DNA of 64,000 bases from Liriodendron chinense (taxonomy: Eukaryota > Streptophyta > Magnoliopsida > Magnoliales > Magnoliaceae): NCBI GenBank assembly GCA_003013855.2, contig ML058448.1, positions 868,001 to 932,000 on the forward strand, read 5' to 3'. The position numbers were made by a program, and so were the translations under genes. Under the pieces are notes generated by a model that saw only the letters and a list, made by a program, of their open reading frames with translations, ran no database searches and was not told where the DNA came from. Below, in pieces: positions 34,936 through 46,600 of this stretch. The first letter of the stretch is position 1. Every line of letters starts with the position of its first letter.

Positions 34936-35282
34936 TGTTGAAGTCCCTTGATATACATTGTTATGTCATCCTCTAACAGCTTGAGCTTTTAGAGAAAGTG
35001 ATTGTTTGTCATGGTATCAGAGCGGATGGTCTAGCGTTTGAATCCTGGGAGCAACAAATATACCTCCCTAATATATATTCTCCCACAGGTGGTCGTTTAT
35101 GGTGTGAGTTGTGAGTATTCCCCCCACCTGGGTGTGAGTTGAGTATACCTCAACCCTTGCCAAGTATGTTCCCGTGTGAAGTTCCACCTTGTACTGTGCG
35201 GGGGAGTGTTGAAGTCTCTTAATATACATTGATATGACATCCTCTAACCACTCGAGCTTTTAAAGAAAGTGGTTGTTTATTA
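34936..35282 (+). mobile_element. TRIM element (miniature LTR retrotransposon), 347 bp
   Basis: Two ~76-bp LTRs (34936-35011 and 35207-35282), both starting TGTTGAAGTC, flank an internal region of 195 bp. The primer-binding site TGGTATCAGAGC (35012-35023) directly follows the first LTR. A purine tract GCGGGGGAG (35198-35206) directly precedes the second. Flanks ATAGC (34931-34935) and ATATC (35283-35287) are a 5-bp duplication with one mismatch. It has no coding capacity, as expected of TRIMs, which must be mobilised by another element. Confidence 0.88.
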
Positions 35283-35956
35283 ATATCTAAAGCCCTAAGT
35301 TAGATGACAAGAATAAAAGAAGAAAGGGACTTCCAAAGGAATGAAACTTCCTATCAAATTGCTTTTCCAATGTTTAAATATTTGCAGTAAAATTTTCATT
35401 TCTCACAAAACAGATTTGCCCTTCTAAAGTCCCAAAAAAAAAAAAAAAATAATGTTGATGGGCCTCCAGGGTACATCCTAGAGTGGCTAGAGGTAGGGGA
35501 ATATTGTAAAATGATGAGGGAGATATTATTGTGTCTTTCTCTTATTTTCATCTGGCCGAATTGCAATAGCATGGTTGCTAAGGTGATAACCTTTTTAGGT
35601 GTATTGTCCTCGTAGATTTTGGTGTTATAGAAATTTAATGGTTGAGAGAGACTCTAAGCTTCTAATTGTCAAATATGTTAAAACTGAAAGTCTTCCTTGA
35701 GAGGATTGGCACTATTGGATTGATGTTCAAAAATACCTTCAGAAATTAAGTGTTGCATAGTCTTTCTAGAAGGTCAAGAGATTACATGTGCTCAGTTAAT
35801 AATGCTTATAACATGCATGGTAATTGATGTGGTAGTAGTGACGGATGACCTCATAAAGGGCAAGGACCAAAGAAATTAGGTTGGAAGGATTAAACTAAAA
35901 CAAAAGGGCCTAAATAAGCACTATAGCTTCCAACGGCAAAACTTACCGATTAACTA

Positions 35957-37173
35957 TATTAGGAAACCCAGTGGAAGCACAAGGGTGAATTAAACAAACA
36001 ACACTATGCACAAGCAAATCAACATGCAAGACAATCCAAATTTTACATGAAGAAACCCTTCAAGGAAGAAACCATAGCACAAAGGTGATTACTATAAATC
36101 AAAAGTTACAAGAGATTACAAAAGAATTGACTTACCCGATCTAAAGCCCCACCAAAGAAAACCCAAGCTATCCAAGATAATTATCTCTCACCTTAGAACT
36201 CTCCCAAACCCCACCCGCTTTAGGATATCAAGCCCCTTTGGCAATTAACATTAATCCCGCGTTACACCCCTTTAAATAGGAAACTATTGAGAACGGACGT
36301 CTCAAATCAAAGTGAACAGAGGTCATCGGCCGGTCGGTGGGAGTGGCCGACCGGCCGGCCACACAGACAAGCAAGGCAAGCAGGCTTGCTGTGTTGTTTT
36401 TAGCCTATCCGACTGGTCGGCCGACCGGCCGGCAGGGGTGTCCGACCGGCCGGACGACCGGTCGGCAGTGTCCTACCGCAACGCGGTTTTACGCGGTTTC
36501 CTTATGCAAGAGGTTTCTAAATTCGTTTTTCTTTCCTATTAAAGGGGTATTACGAGTTTAAAGGTAACCAAGGTTGCAAAGGGGATTGAGGGAGCTGCTA
36601 GGTGAGAGAAAGGGCTTGGAGAATAGGGTTTTCTTCTTGGGTAAGCTTGGGATTTCTCTTGCGGATTGAGTTTTGGGTCTTGGGTTCCATCTCTTGTAAC
36701 TTCTGATATTATAGTGGATTGTTGTCACTTTGTGTCGTGGTTTTTTACCCGTTAGGGGTTTTTTCACGTAAAAATCCGATTATCTATGTGTGGGTGATTG
36801 CATGCATTGTGATTGCATTGCGTGGCTTGTTTGATTGAATTGTCTGCTTGTGTTCGGCTTTGCTTCCGCTGCCGGCCCTCCTATCCCAACAGAAACAACA
36901 TGAATTAAAAACAATTTATGCAAAATCGACTTAACAAAGCGCATACCGTCTATCACCCGACCTGATCCCACCGAGCTCCTGAACACGGCCAAGATTGTCC
37001 AAAGAGAAACTAGTTCCATCCGGAGAGTTTTGGGCGCCCGACTGCCCCCAATCACCAGATCCAATAACGTCCAGAGATAAACTGTCTCTTCCAAGGAAAC
37101 TTCAGGCGACTAACCATATCCCGTCGAGCGACCAAAACCCCATCGATGTCAAATATTGAAGACATCCCCAACA
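35957..37173 (-). mobile_element. Solo copia-type LTR, interrupted by another LTR
   Basis: On the minus strand it starts TGTTGGGGATGTC (37173) and ends near CCTAATA (35957), which looks like CCCAACA after two C-to-T changes. It carries the U5-like stretch GAAGGGTTTCTTCATGTAAAA typical of copia LTRs. Without the nested solo LTR (607 bp plus a 5-bp duplication) its length is about 605 bp, nearly equal to the nested one. Flanks AACTA (35952-35956) and GATTA (37174-37178) agree at three of five bases, so the target duplication is uncertain. Confidence 0.6.
36285..36891 (+). mobile_element. Solo copia-type LTR, 607 bp, nested
   Basis: Flanked by a perfect 5-bp duplication GAAAC (36280-36284 and 36892-36896). 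It starts TATTGAG (probably TGTTGAG with one transition) and ends TATCCCAACA. The plus strand has TTTTTTACCCGTTAGGGG and TTTTTTCACGTAAAAATCC, a U5 signature of copia LTRs. U3 contains the GC-rich palindrome cluster around 36330-36470 (CCGACCGGCCGG units). Confidence 0.8.
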
Positions 37174-38556
37174 GATTATCATTCTATCAAATAATTATAT
37201 CATAGGAAAGATATCAACGAGCTCCATGCCTTGGCCAACTACTTAAAGTTTGTTGGCCACAAAAGAGATTCGCAAAGTTAAGTTGTTTAAGGGATTAAAT
37301 TAATGTTTTGAGTTCAAATTTATTATTTATGTTTTTATGTTGAATCTGGATCCTCTGTTGGCTACCAAATAGGAAAACCCTGTTTGGAGCCTTTTTATTG
37401 GTCCACGTCATCACAAAGGTCTGTAACCTAGTCATATCCTTAGTGCAACTTGATCACACTGACGATATGCAGTGTGATGTGGACCCATGAAAAGGCTCAT
37501 CAATAGAGGATCCGGACTCTTTTTTATTATATTTTTAGGCATTTGAGAATCTAGTTGTAGGTTAAAGTCTTTCTTTTACTTGTCTAAGAGTTATTTATGC
37601 GATTTGATAGGATTGGATGTGTTTTTACTGTTTTTAGTAATGTTAATTATTTTTAGAAAGTCTCTTATTTCGAGTCAAATAAGAAATCTAGAGCTTCTTT
37701 TGTCTAGGCAAGCACATCAAATACACTATAGTCAATACTCTATTTACTAATATCAGCTTTCTCTCTTTTCGTAGTCACTAATATCAATTTTCTCTCTTGT
37801 TTTTCAAGAGTTCTCTACCCGGATTATGAGGGCTATTCTTGAGAAGTAAATGATGATCACTTTTCTTTGTCCTTGCACCCACTATGCTAGTAATCTAAGT
37901 CTTCAGATAGCATAGAGAATTACACGTAAGGGTAAGCTAGCCCTTTTATGAATGTTGGACTAAATTTATGTTCTTTTGTCAAGGGAAGGGATGACTTGAC
38001 TAGATGGACCCTGATCACTGGTGGCAGAGCAAGGTACCTAGCAGAATGCTTATGTGGAAGGATCTGTTTGATTGCATTGTGGTACACATGATATCCAGGC
38101 CATTCATCATGTCGTCCCAAAGTTGATGCAGGGAGTACCATCCAGTCCACCAAAAGCTCCGAAGCTGTTAGGGAAGCACCAAAATATTCCTTTATCTCAA
38201 GCAAACCGACCAAGATCTCCCCATGGGCTACCTCACATCTCACAGTTCCCACAATGGGACCCACCCTGTGGCCATTTTAATCACACAGACCCCACCATGT
38301 GGTCATTTTGCATCATATAGACCCCACCTCGTGGGCCACCCCACCCGTGTGGAGATGCACCTACATCAAAGGTGCATATTATGCCCTAGTGTGATAGCTT
38401 CTTGAGTGTAATTAGTTAAATGTGTAGCCTACTTTGGTTAATTGGAATAGGCAGCTTGAATTGCAGGTTAGAATCCTTCTTAACTCGGTTTATCTTGGTA
38501 AGCTTTGTGCGTGACTTGCTGTTTAGAGAATGGGCTTGCTATTATTTTCTTTCGGT

Positions 38557-38599
<43 letters not shown>

Positions 38600-38835
38600 C
38601 CTAAAAAGGATAAACGATCCAACACCAAATTTCTTGCGTCTATAACCCCACATACATTTAGATTTGGGTCGTGTTGGGTTGGGTTTTGGTCAGGCCAAGA
38701 TCAGCCCGCCAGATTTGTATAGTATATGGGCCAAGAAGTTAAGCCTGATCCCGTGCCATTTTCTAACAGTTGGACTCGAAAACAACCATTATCCAAGACC
38801 CTTAATTCAAGCTCAAGCATGAATTAAAAGGTGGG
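37174..38835. other. Intergenic, small features only
   Basis: A small inverted repeat at 37347-37531 (GGATCCTCTGTTGG... and its mirror CAATAGAGGATCC) may be a short MITE. A (CT)n microsatellite of about 38 bp is at 38560-38597. Around 38255-38345 a short GACCCCACC-TGTGG-CATTTT unit repeats. No gene is recognised. Confidence 0.45.
38560..38597. repeat. (CT)n microsatellite
   Basis: Nineteen CT units; frames through it give poly Ser-Leu. Confidence 0.92.
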
Positions 38836-38839
38836 GCCC

Positions 38840-39935
38840 CACATGATGGGCAGTCTACATCAAAGGTGGGGCCCACCTGATGGACAATACACATCAAGGT
38901 GGGCCTCACATTTTGGATGACCTACATTAAGGTGAGCTCATAGATTGTCCAGATAAAAGGTAGGCCCCTAGTGATGAATTGCCATCCAAAGTGGCCCTGT
39001 ATGAACAACCCACATTAAAGGGGGGGCCCACACGATATAGTTCAAATCAAAGTTGAGCTCCACATGAGGGGCTGTGGATATTGAAGTTGGCCCCACAAGA
39101 TGGACAATAACATTGAAGGTGGGCCTCACATACTAGACGGTCCGCATTGAAGGTCGGCCCCTAATGATGAATGGCTCACATTCGAGGCAAGCCCACATGA
39201 AGATAGCCCACATCAAAGTTGGGCCCCAGGGATGGACAATCCTCATCACAGGTACACTCCACATGATGGTTAGTGGATATTTAAGGTAGGCCCACATTAT
39301 GGACAACTTTTGATGGTGTGCCCCACATGATGGATCACCCACGTCAATGTGGGCCCACATAATGGACAGGTCCACATCAAAGATGCCGATGATGAATGAC
39401 CCACATTCAAGGTGGGCCCCACATGATCGATGACCCACATCAAAGGTGGGGCCCATATGCGGTGGATGGTCCACATCAAAGGTTGGCTCCACATGATGGA
39501 CAGTGGATATTAAAAGCGGGCCCCACATGATGAACAATAACTTTAATGGTGGGTCCACATGACAGATGAACCATATCAAGGTGGGCCGCATATGAGGACA
39601 CATCACATTGAAGGTCGACCTTAATGATGAATGACCCACATCCAAGGCGGGCCCTACTCGATGGATGACCCACTTTGAAGTTGGGCCCTACATAACGGAT
39701 GGTCCACATTAAAGGTGGGCCCTCATGAAGGATGGGCCATATCCAAGGTGGGCTCTGCATGATGGATAGCCCAAGTCAAAGGTGGGCCTTGCAAGGTGGA
39801 TGGTCCACATTGAAGGTACACCGCACACAATGGATGGTTCACATTGAAGACAGGGCCAAGGTGGGCCTAACATCATTAATGGTCCACAACAAAAGTTGGG
39901 CCCACATGATGGATGGTGGATATCAAGGGTGGATT
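38840..39935. repeat. Minisatellite, ~36-42-bp unit, ~1.1 kb
   Basis: A degenerate unit close to CACATCAAAGGTGGGCCCCA followed by CATGATGGATGGTC repeats about 28 times. Unit length varies, and higher-order variants alternate GGACAATAAC-, GGATGACCCAC- and GATGAATGACCCAC-type units. Long minus-strand frames here (170 aa at 39133-39645) are a by-product of the repeat. The unit shares GTGGGCCCCAC with the MITE family of this window, which may be its origin. Confidence 0.88.
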
Positions 39936-40603
39936 GAACAAACTTGAGGGATAGGTACTTCTGTGCTGTTGAAAACCAAACTTACTTTTCTTCTTTTTTT
40001 TTGGTAGATAATTACATTGTTTACCAAACATACTTACCAAGATAAGCTATTTAATGCATAAACAACTCATATAAAGTAGTTTACCAACAAAACGCCTCTT
40101 TAACGTGTCAGGCCCGGGCCTAGCTAGATTTTACGGAATTTTCTATGAGGGCATGACCTGAGTTTAGGTCTGCCCATCAGCCGGACCTAACTTTATAAAA
40201 TGCAAAATTTTGAATGGTCCTGGCCCGACAGCCTAGGCAAACAGTTCAAATTCTGGCCTACAATTGTAAGCACGGCCTGTTGACTGCCCTAACTAAGCTC
40301 GAGAGTCGATCCGTTTATGATGTCAATCGGCAGAAGTGGACCTGACATTAAAGGCTCACTTAAAAACCGGGTGCCCTTTGATGTAACTTTTTGGTTATCA
40401 ATCACACTTCTCAATTGATATATTGCTGGCCTCATGGATGAGACAACGCTACATGGGGCTTCTCTACAAAAAAAAAAAAAAAAAAGGAGGAAAAAAAAAA
40501 AAGAAGAAGATATATCTAGAATAGCTTTGTTCTCAGATTTATTCCCCCCCCACCCCCCCAAAAAAAAAATGGACAGTTACGATATTAACTGTACCCGCAT
40601 GTT

Positions 40604-43600
40604 TTAATACTCGTAATGAGGATAGTTACGATTGCCCAATGACTGACAAGGGGTTGTGATGGAAGGGCTGAAAAATGGTCCTCTTATCAAACCATCAGAG
40701 ATCCATCTGTACGCCGCTTCCGTTAGGTGAATTCCATCCCAGGACACATATGACGATGGGTCGTTGCACACCGTTGCCCCATGGGAACCACAACCGATGG
40801 TCTTGTTGAAATTGTATGGCCCACCCCCTCCGCAGCATGCTGTGACAGCCCCGCTATAGAATCCTACATTTAGATGACACAAAGACATGCACAAGTTCAC
40901 AAACACATAGAAATCCTGCCTCTAGCATAAATACTAGGAAAATTGGCAAGTGAAATTCTCGTAGAGAGAGGTGAGGGAAAAGTGGTTGTAAGTAGCTCAG
41001 GTTGGATCTCGAGTTGGATCGGTCCTTGGGGTGGCTCCTCTTGAGGCCAGGTTGGGCTTGGGATGACCCTCAGCCCCCTACTGGAACTGCCTGAGTTGCA
41101 CCCCCTAGATATAGAATACTCGAGTTGACTTGAACCTACCCAACCAAACCTGCCCAGGTACGTAATCAACATGCTGGGCTAGATGAGCCAACCAGGCCCA
41201 AACCCAAGACAAACTAATCGAACATAAGTTTAGACACATAAATATGATTTATGTATGTAGTGTATCTTGCCTTTTGCCCCATATTCCCTTCTTAGACTTG
41301 AGCTGGATCCTGCCAGGTCAGCTTGGGACATTGAGTACCTGATTACAGTTAATTGGGTCGGGTTGGACCACAGGGTATTTGGATTATGCATCAGGTTTGC
41401 GCCACAATTCCTGACCCATTTTCTATATGGGCTAGGCTTGGGCTGGACCCAAGTCCAAGCTGAACACGATCTATTGCCACCCCGATATGGGAAGGTTGCC
41501 AGCATATGATCTAGGGCTGTAAATGGGTCAGTGGACCCGATGGGGTACCCAGACCCGACCCAGACCCAACCCATTCCTTAAATGGTATGGATTTGGGTCC
41601 AAGAACAGACATAATTGCTAAACGGGTCTAAATCCGGTTTCCTTTATATTAGGCCGGACCCAAACCCATTTAGTAAATGGGCGGGTTTGGTCTATGTTGC
41701 TAAGAACCCATTCAGGCCTGATTTTAAACATGGTAAAAATGCTTACATACCAGATCTATAAATGGGTCTGGGTGGATCTCCCTCTTCCAGTCCCAAACTC
41801 ATTCATAAATGGGTCTGATGGGATTGACTCAAACCCGATCCAGACCTGCCCATTTAGTAAAAGGGTTTGGGCCTAAAATTTGGACCTATGCCCATTTAAT
41901 AAATGGACAGGTCTGGTTTTGGTTAAACCGGCTCCAAACCTGACCACTTAAAGCCCTAATATGTTCCATCGAAAAGAGCGTTTGGATAAGCAGTAGTGGG
42001 CCCCGCACGTTTGGGCCTGGCAATTGATGTATCCAACATAACATATTTCCTTCTCGCAGATAATTTGTAACTAGGGGAGAGAGCGCACCATATTGGCATG
42101 GGGAGCGGTAGAAGCGCATGGCAGCATTGTAATAATCAGCATAGATGATGGTAGCGTGTGGATGCAGTGCCCGCAATCGATCCAGCTCCTGCACCAGTAG
42201 CCGATTGTGATACTCGAAGAATTTGTTCAAGTACGTGAGACACCCCGTAAGAGGATCATAGTCTTCCGTTCTCGGGCTCTTTAGGACCGTTAGATATGCT
42301 GCCGAGCAGCCGTTGGGTAGGATACCTGGTACCACAAGTGTCCTAGCCCCGTACTTGATCAACGTCTGTAATGCAACACATACATTGAAATAACAGATCA
42401 ACGTCAGATGGATTTCAAAGATTCAACATGAGTTCTTACGTCCACGTGTGAGATCCGTGCCATTCAATGGTTGGCCCTATCATGCATGTGTCGTGGTGTG
42501 AAGATTGAGACGGTCGGTTATCCTGAGTAGGTGATCCAAACTGTCCTTTTGGTGGTCAACAGTCTGTATTCAATCAATAATACACTGTTAAAATGTAAAA
42601 GAAATCAACAGTCCGGATTCAACTGATAAGTGTCCATGAATCGGTAGTTAGCATCATCACCAACATATCCCGAAAATCATATGGATTGGCTGGCTTTGTA
42701 TTTACCTTTTGTTAATGGAAATATTCCATTGTTGAATTGGACCGTTGACCATTCCATTTTAACTTGCACCTGTTGTCCATCTAACTATTTGGACGGTTTA
42801 GATCGGTACCTGTATGCCACGTGTAAACTAGTTACACATCTGCATTCTTTTTTTCTTTTTTCTTTTTTGTTTTCTTTGTTTCTAACTTACATCAACGGTT
42901 GATCCGATGACATTGATGATGAGAGGTACAAAGGTCCGGATCTCTTCGACGCTCCTTCCTCCTTCTAACAAAGTGAGGTGGTAATCGTTACTTCCAAACT
43001 CTCCCACCACAAACAGTGACTTTCTGAAACTGTCTCCACAATCTAACCAGAATAGAAAACAACAATCAATTTGTGACCAACTCAAGAATGCATTGGGACG
43101 TGAAAAATAAATAAATAAAATAAAAAAGCTCAGTGGGGTCCTCCATGATGTGTGCAACAACCACCTCCATCCATCACGTGTGCCAGCTCATGTTACGATG
43201 CCAGCCAAAGGCCCAATCCGACAGCTGATATTACATTTCAGAAAACTGATACCCAACACTCAGAGGGACCACAGCTTGTCAAGCTGGCTTATCTTTTCTG
43301 CTAATATCCCACTTGTGGTGCACATCCGTACCACTTAGGCAATAGGCTGCTCCACAGAGGTCACTCATCTCCGAACTGATGCTGATCCACCCATCAGATG
43401 GGCCACACTCATCAAATGAGGCTGATCCACTCAGGCCATTGGTTGTCCATCTATCCAACGGGATCTGGCCCACCCGCTGGGCGTATAGATGGTTTTATGT
43501 CTGGGGATCTTCATGATGTGGCCTGCTGGCTGCATGGCACGGATGTCTCACTCAAGTGGCATATAACAGCATGGTGTGAATGACAGATATGCATTACCAA

Positions 43601-46600
43601 ATAAATAAATAAAACTCTCTAATTATTAGATTCCGGGATGATCCATGGCCTTCCGTCACGCTCACTTGAGAGCAAATATGTGTGTGGCTGGGGTCGGGTT
43701 CGAGTACGGGTGAATATCGGGCGGGGCGGGGCGCGGGGCGGGACCCAAACCCAACAACCTCGGGTTGGGAATTCTCAACCCAAGCCCAACTCGAGCGAGG
43801 CTCGCTTAGGTTGATTGGGTTAGTCAGGTTAATATGTGTTAATATTTTCATTATTAAATTAGTCTATTATGTTTCAATATACACTTTATTTTTTGTACCT
43901 ATGATTTTATTAATTATGTATGTAGCTATTTATGGTAAAGAACTTCACTTTTTCTAAACAAATAAGTTAAATATAAGATAACTACTCATTTAACACAAGC
44001 ATATCAAATTTCAAACATTATAAGTTTACTTACTAAAGTAATATAAACGAATAAGTTTACTCAACTAAAGTATAATAAAATTATAAGTAACTTGTATATA
44101 GATCGGGTTCGAGTTGGATCGAGCAACCTAAGACCTTAACCCAAGTTCGACCCAAGCTTTATCGGGTTGGTGTTTGCATAGCCCAAGCTTGAGATCGGGC
44201 TTGATACTTCCTGCCTAAGCTCAACCCAATGTTGGCTTGGTCACAGATCTGTCAGGTTGAACCCACCCAACTTTCAGGCTTAGGTTCAAGTCCTTGCCTC
44301 ATAGGTTGACTCTCTAGAGTTTTAACAAGAGGTCTTGGGTTCGAAACCCTTAAGTGGTGAAAATCCAGCAAGGGAGTGAGTGTGGGGTTGTGTGGCGTGC
44401 GTGTGTAATAATAATAATAGAAAAGGTTTGTGCTGGGGTGGTTCCCACCAATGTTTACTTAAAATCTTCTTGGCACCACCAGCTGTGTCCGACCCATATT
44501 AGGTGAAGAACTCAAAAATCAGCTCCAACTATGATTCTTGTGGACCACATGATGGGAAACACTAAATAGAGCAATGCTCACCCTCCAAACTATTTCCATG
44601 ACCTTTAGTGTGGCCCATGTGAATCAAAGATGGATATAATTTTTGGAATACCGACCTTTCCGACATTTCTAAATGCCAGAGGGAATTTGTATGAGACCAA
44701 AATGCAATTCTATACCAGCTAATCCCACCTAATACCATGCACCCAATAGGCACTAAGTAGCCCACACCATATAAAACATCCTTCAAATATTGATAATACC
44801 AAAAGTAGCGTGGTCCACTCAATAAGTGGATGTTGATAAATTTTTTAAGATGTGAATTTCACCACACTTAATATATGGGTTTGATGTGTTGGTGGAGTCT
44901 TCAAACATTGCTGAAACAATGGGCTCCGATTGGTCGACCAGTTTGGCCTACCAATCTGAAAATAAACTGGGCAATGTAGTGAAGTCTCTGGACAGTTACT
45001 AACCGGTCGTCGATCGGTCTGTATAGTGCTCCGATCAGTCGGCTGTTAAGGCAGAACTAGTCAAATTTAGAAGTTTCCCCTCTAGATAGTTTTTGTGCTA
45101 TGTTTGACCAGTCAGCGGTAGGGTCCGACAGTCGATGGAATGATGGTGATTTGCATATAATTATACAAATTTGTGTAAGATGTTTCTATTTTTGGATTGT
45201 TTGCTATATATATGGCATAAATACGAACTTAGATTATATTCTAAGGTGTCCAAGGTTTCCTAATTATATTAGGGTGAGGAGAGGGTGTTTTGTGAGAGAG
45301 AAAGCTTGAGTTTTCTTCTGGGTTTCCTTGCTTGTGAGTAGTTCATCTCTGTAATCTTCTGATTCATAATATATTCGCTTTGTGCCATGATTTTTTACCT
45401 GTTAAGGAGTTTTTCCATGTAAAATCGAATTGTCTGTGATTGATTGCGTGTGGGTGTGGTTAATTGCACTGTGTTGCTCGTTTGATTCCATACTATTATG
45501 TTGTTTGGCTTGCTTCCACTACTTTATTTTTCCCAACAGGATGCTGTATATACTTGAGAAGTGAGAGTTATCAATTGAAAGGATCTTAACCTAGTCAAAT
45601 GCATTGCACACCTTGGACTATCATTAAAACAAGGAATGCAGCCCTTAAATGTGTATTTGAATTTTTTGCTAGGCCCACAGTAATGTGTGTGTAAGTTCCA
45701 CTCTGGCCATTATATGTATAATCTCATATTTTCCCCGTTACTAAAAAAATCAAGTTCCCCTGTGATTCAAGCCGGCCAGTCACGCAAATCAAGTTCCCTG
45801 TGATTCAAGCCGGCCGGCCACGCAAAGGGAAATAGTTGAGAGAAAGATGTCAACCATTAATTTTTATAGGCCCAACATGATGATTATATGAAATCCACTC
45901 CAACCATTAGATGTCATATCAAAACTTAGGCCTAGAGCCCAAAAAATAGGTCCATCTATGATTCAAGTGGGCCACCAAAAGGAAAATAGTTTGGAGCATG
46001 AGCATTGACCTATACCCTGTTTCTAATTATGTTGTCCTCCTAAATCACGGATGGTTCTGAACTTTTTGCCCTAACTCTAAAATGTGGTGAGTCACCTGAT
46101 GGTCAGGGTTGATTTCACAAAAACACTACAGTGGGGCTTACTTGATTTGGCAACCCCATTAACTTCTCTCCATGCATTTATTAGCATTAATTAATATTAA
46201 TTAAACATTAATTAATTAATTTTCAATTATAAGCCTTTCCGACCTGAGGTATAGTTAATTAATCATTAATTAATTGTCAAATCCTAGGCCGGTTGGAGCT
46301 GAGGTATAGTCCAACCGGTTGGACTTGAGAATCCCTCATTTGTAAAATTCCCAGAATAGAAGGAAGCAACTGAGTTGACATGGGCGAATAACGAGGCTGA
46401 GTTTTGAAACGTCTAAAAACTAAAAAGAAAAAAAAGAAAAACAAACAAAGAGTTACGGATTTGTCACCCGGTTTTCTAAAAGTAGAATGGTTGAGCATCG
46501 CTTAAAGAAGGTGACTCGTCCCGAGGGAATCGCCATAGCATTACTCAGAAAAAATAAAAAGAAAAAAGGAAATTGGAAAAAATAACTAAACAACTGAGTT

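Noticed and set aside
35012..35050. tRNA-like sequence TGGTATCAGAGC... with TTGAATCC
   Set aside because: It is the primer-binding site of the TRIM element, not a tRNA gene; no cloverleaf forms.
37920..38264. 114-aa minus-strand open frame without low complexity
   Set aside because: No recognisable motif and no splice context; kept only as possible noise.
39133..39760. Long minus-strand open frames of up to 170 aa
   Set aside because: They are translations of the ~40-bp minisatellite, with repeated Cys/His-rich phrases but no family resemblance.
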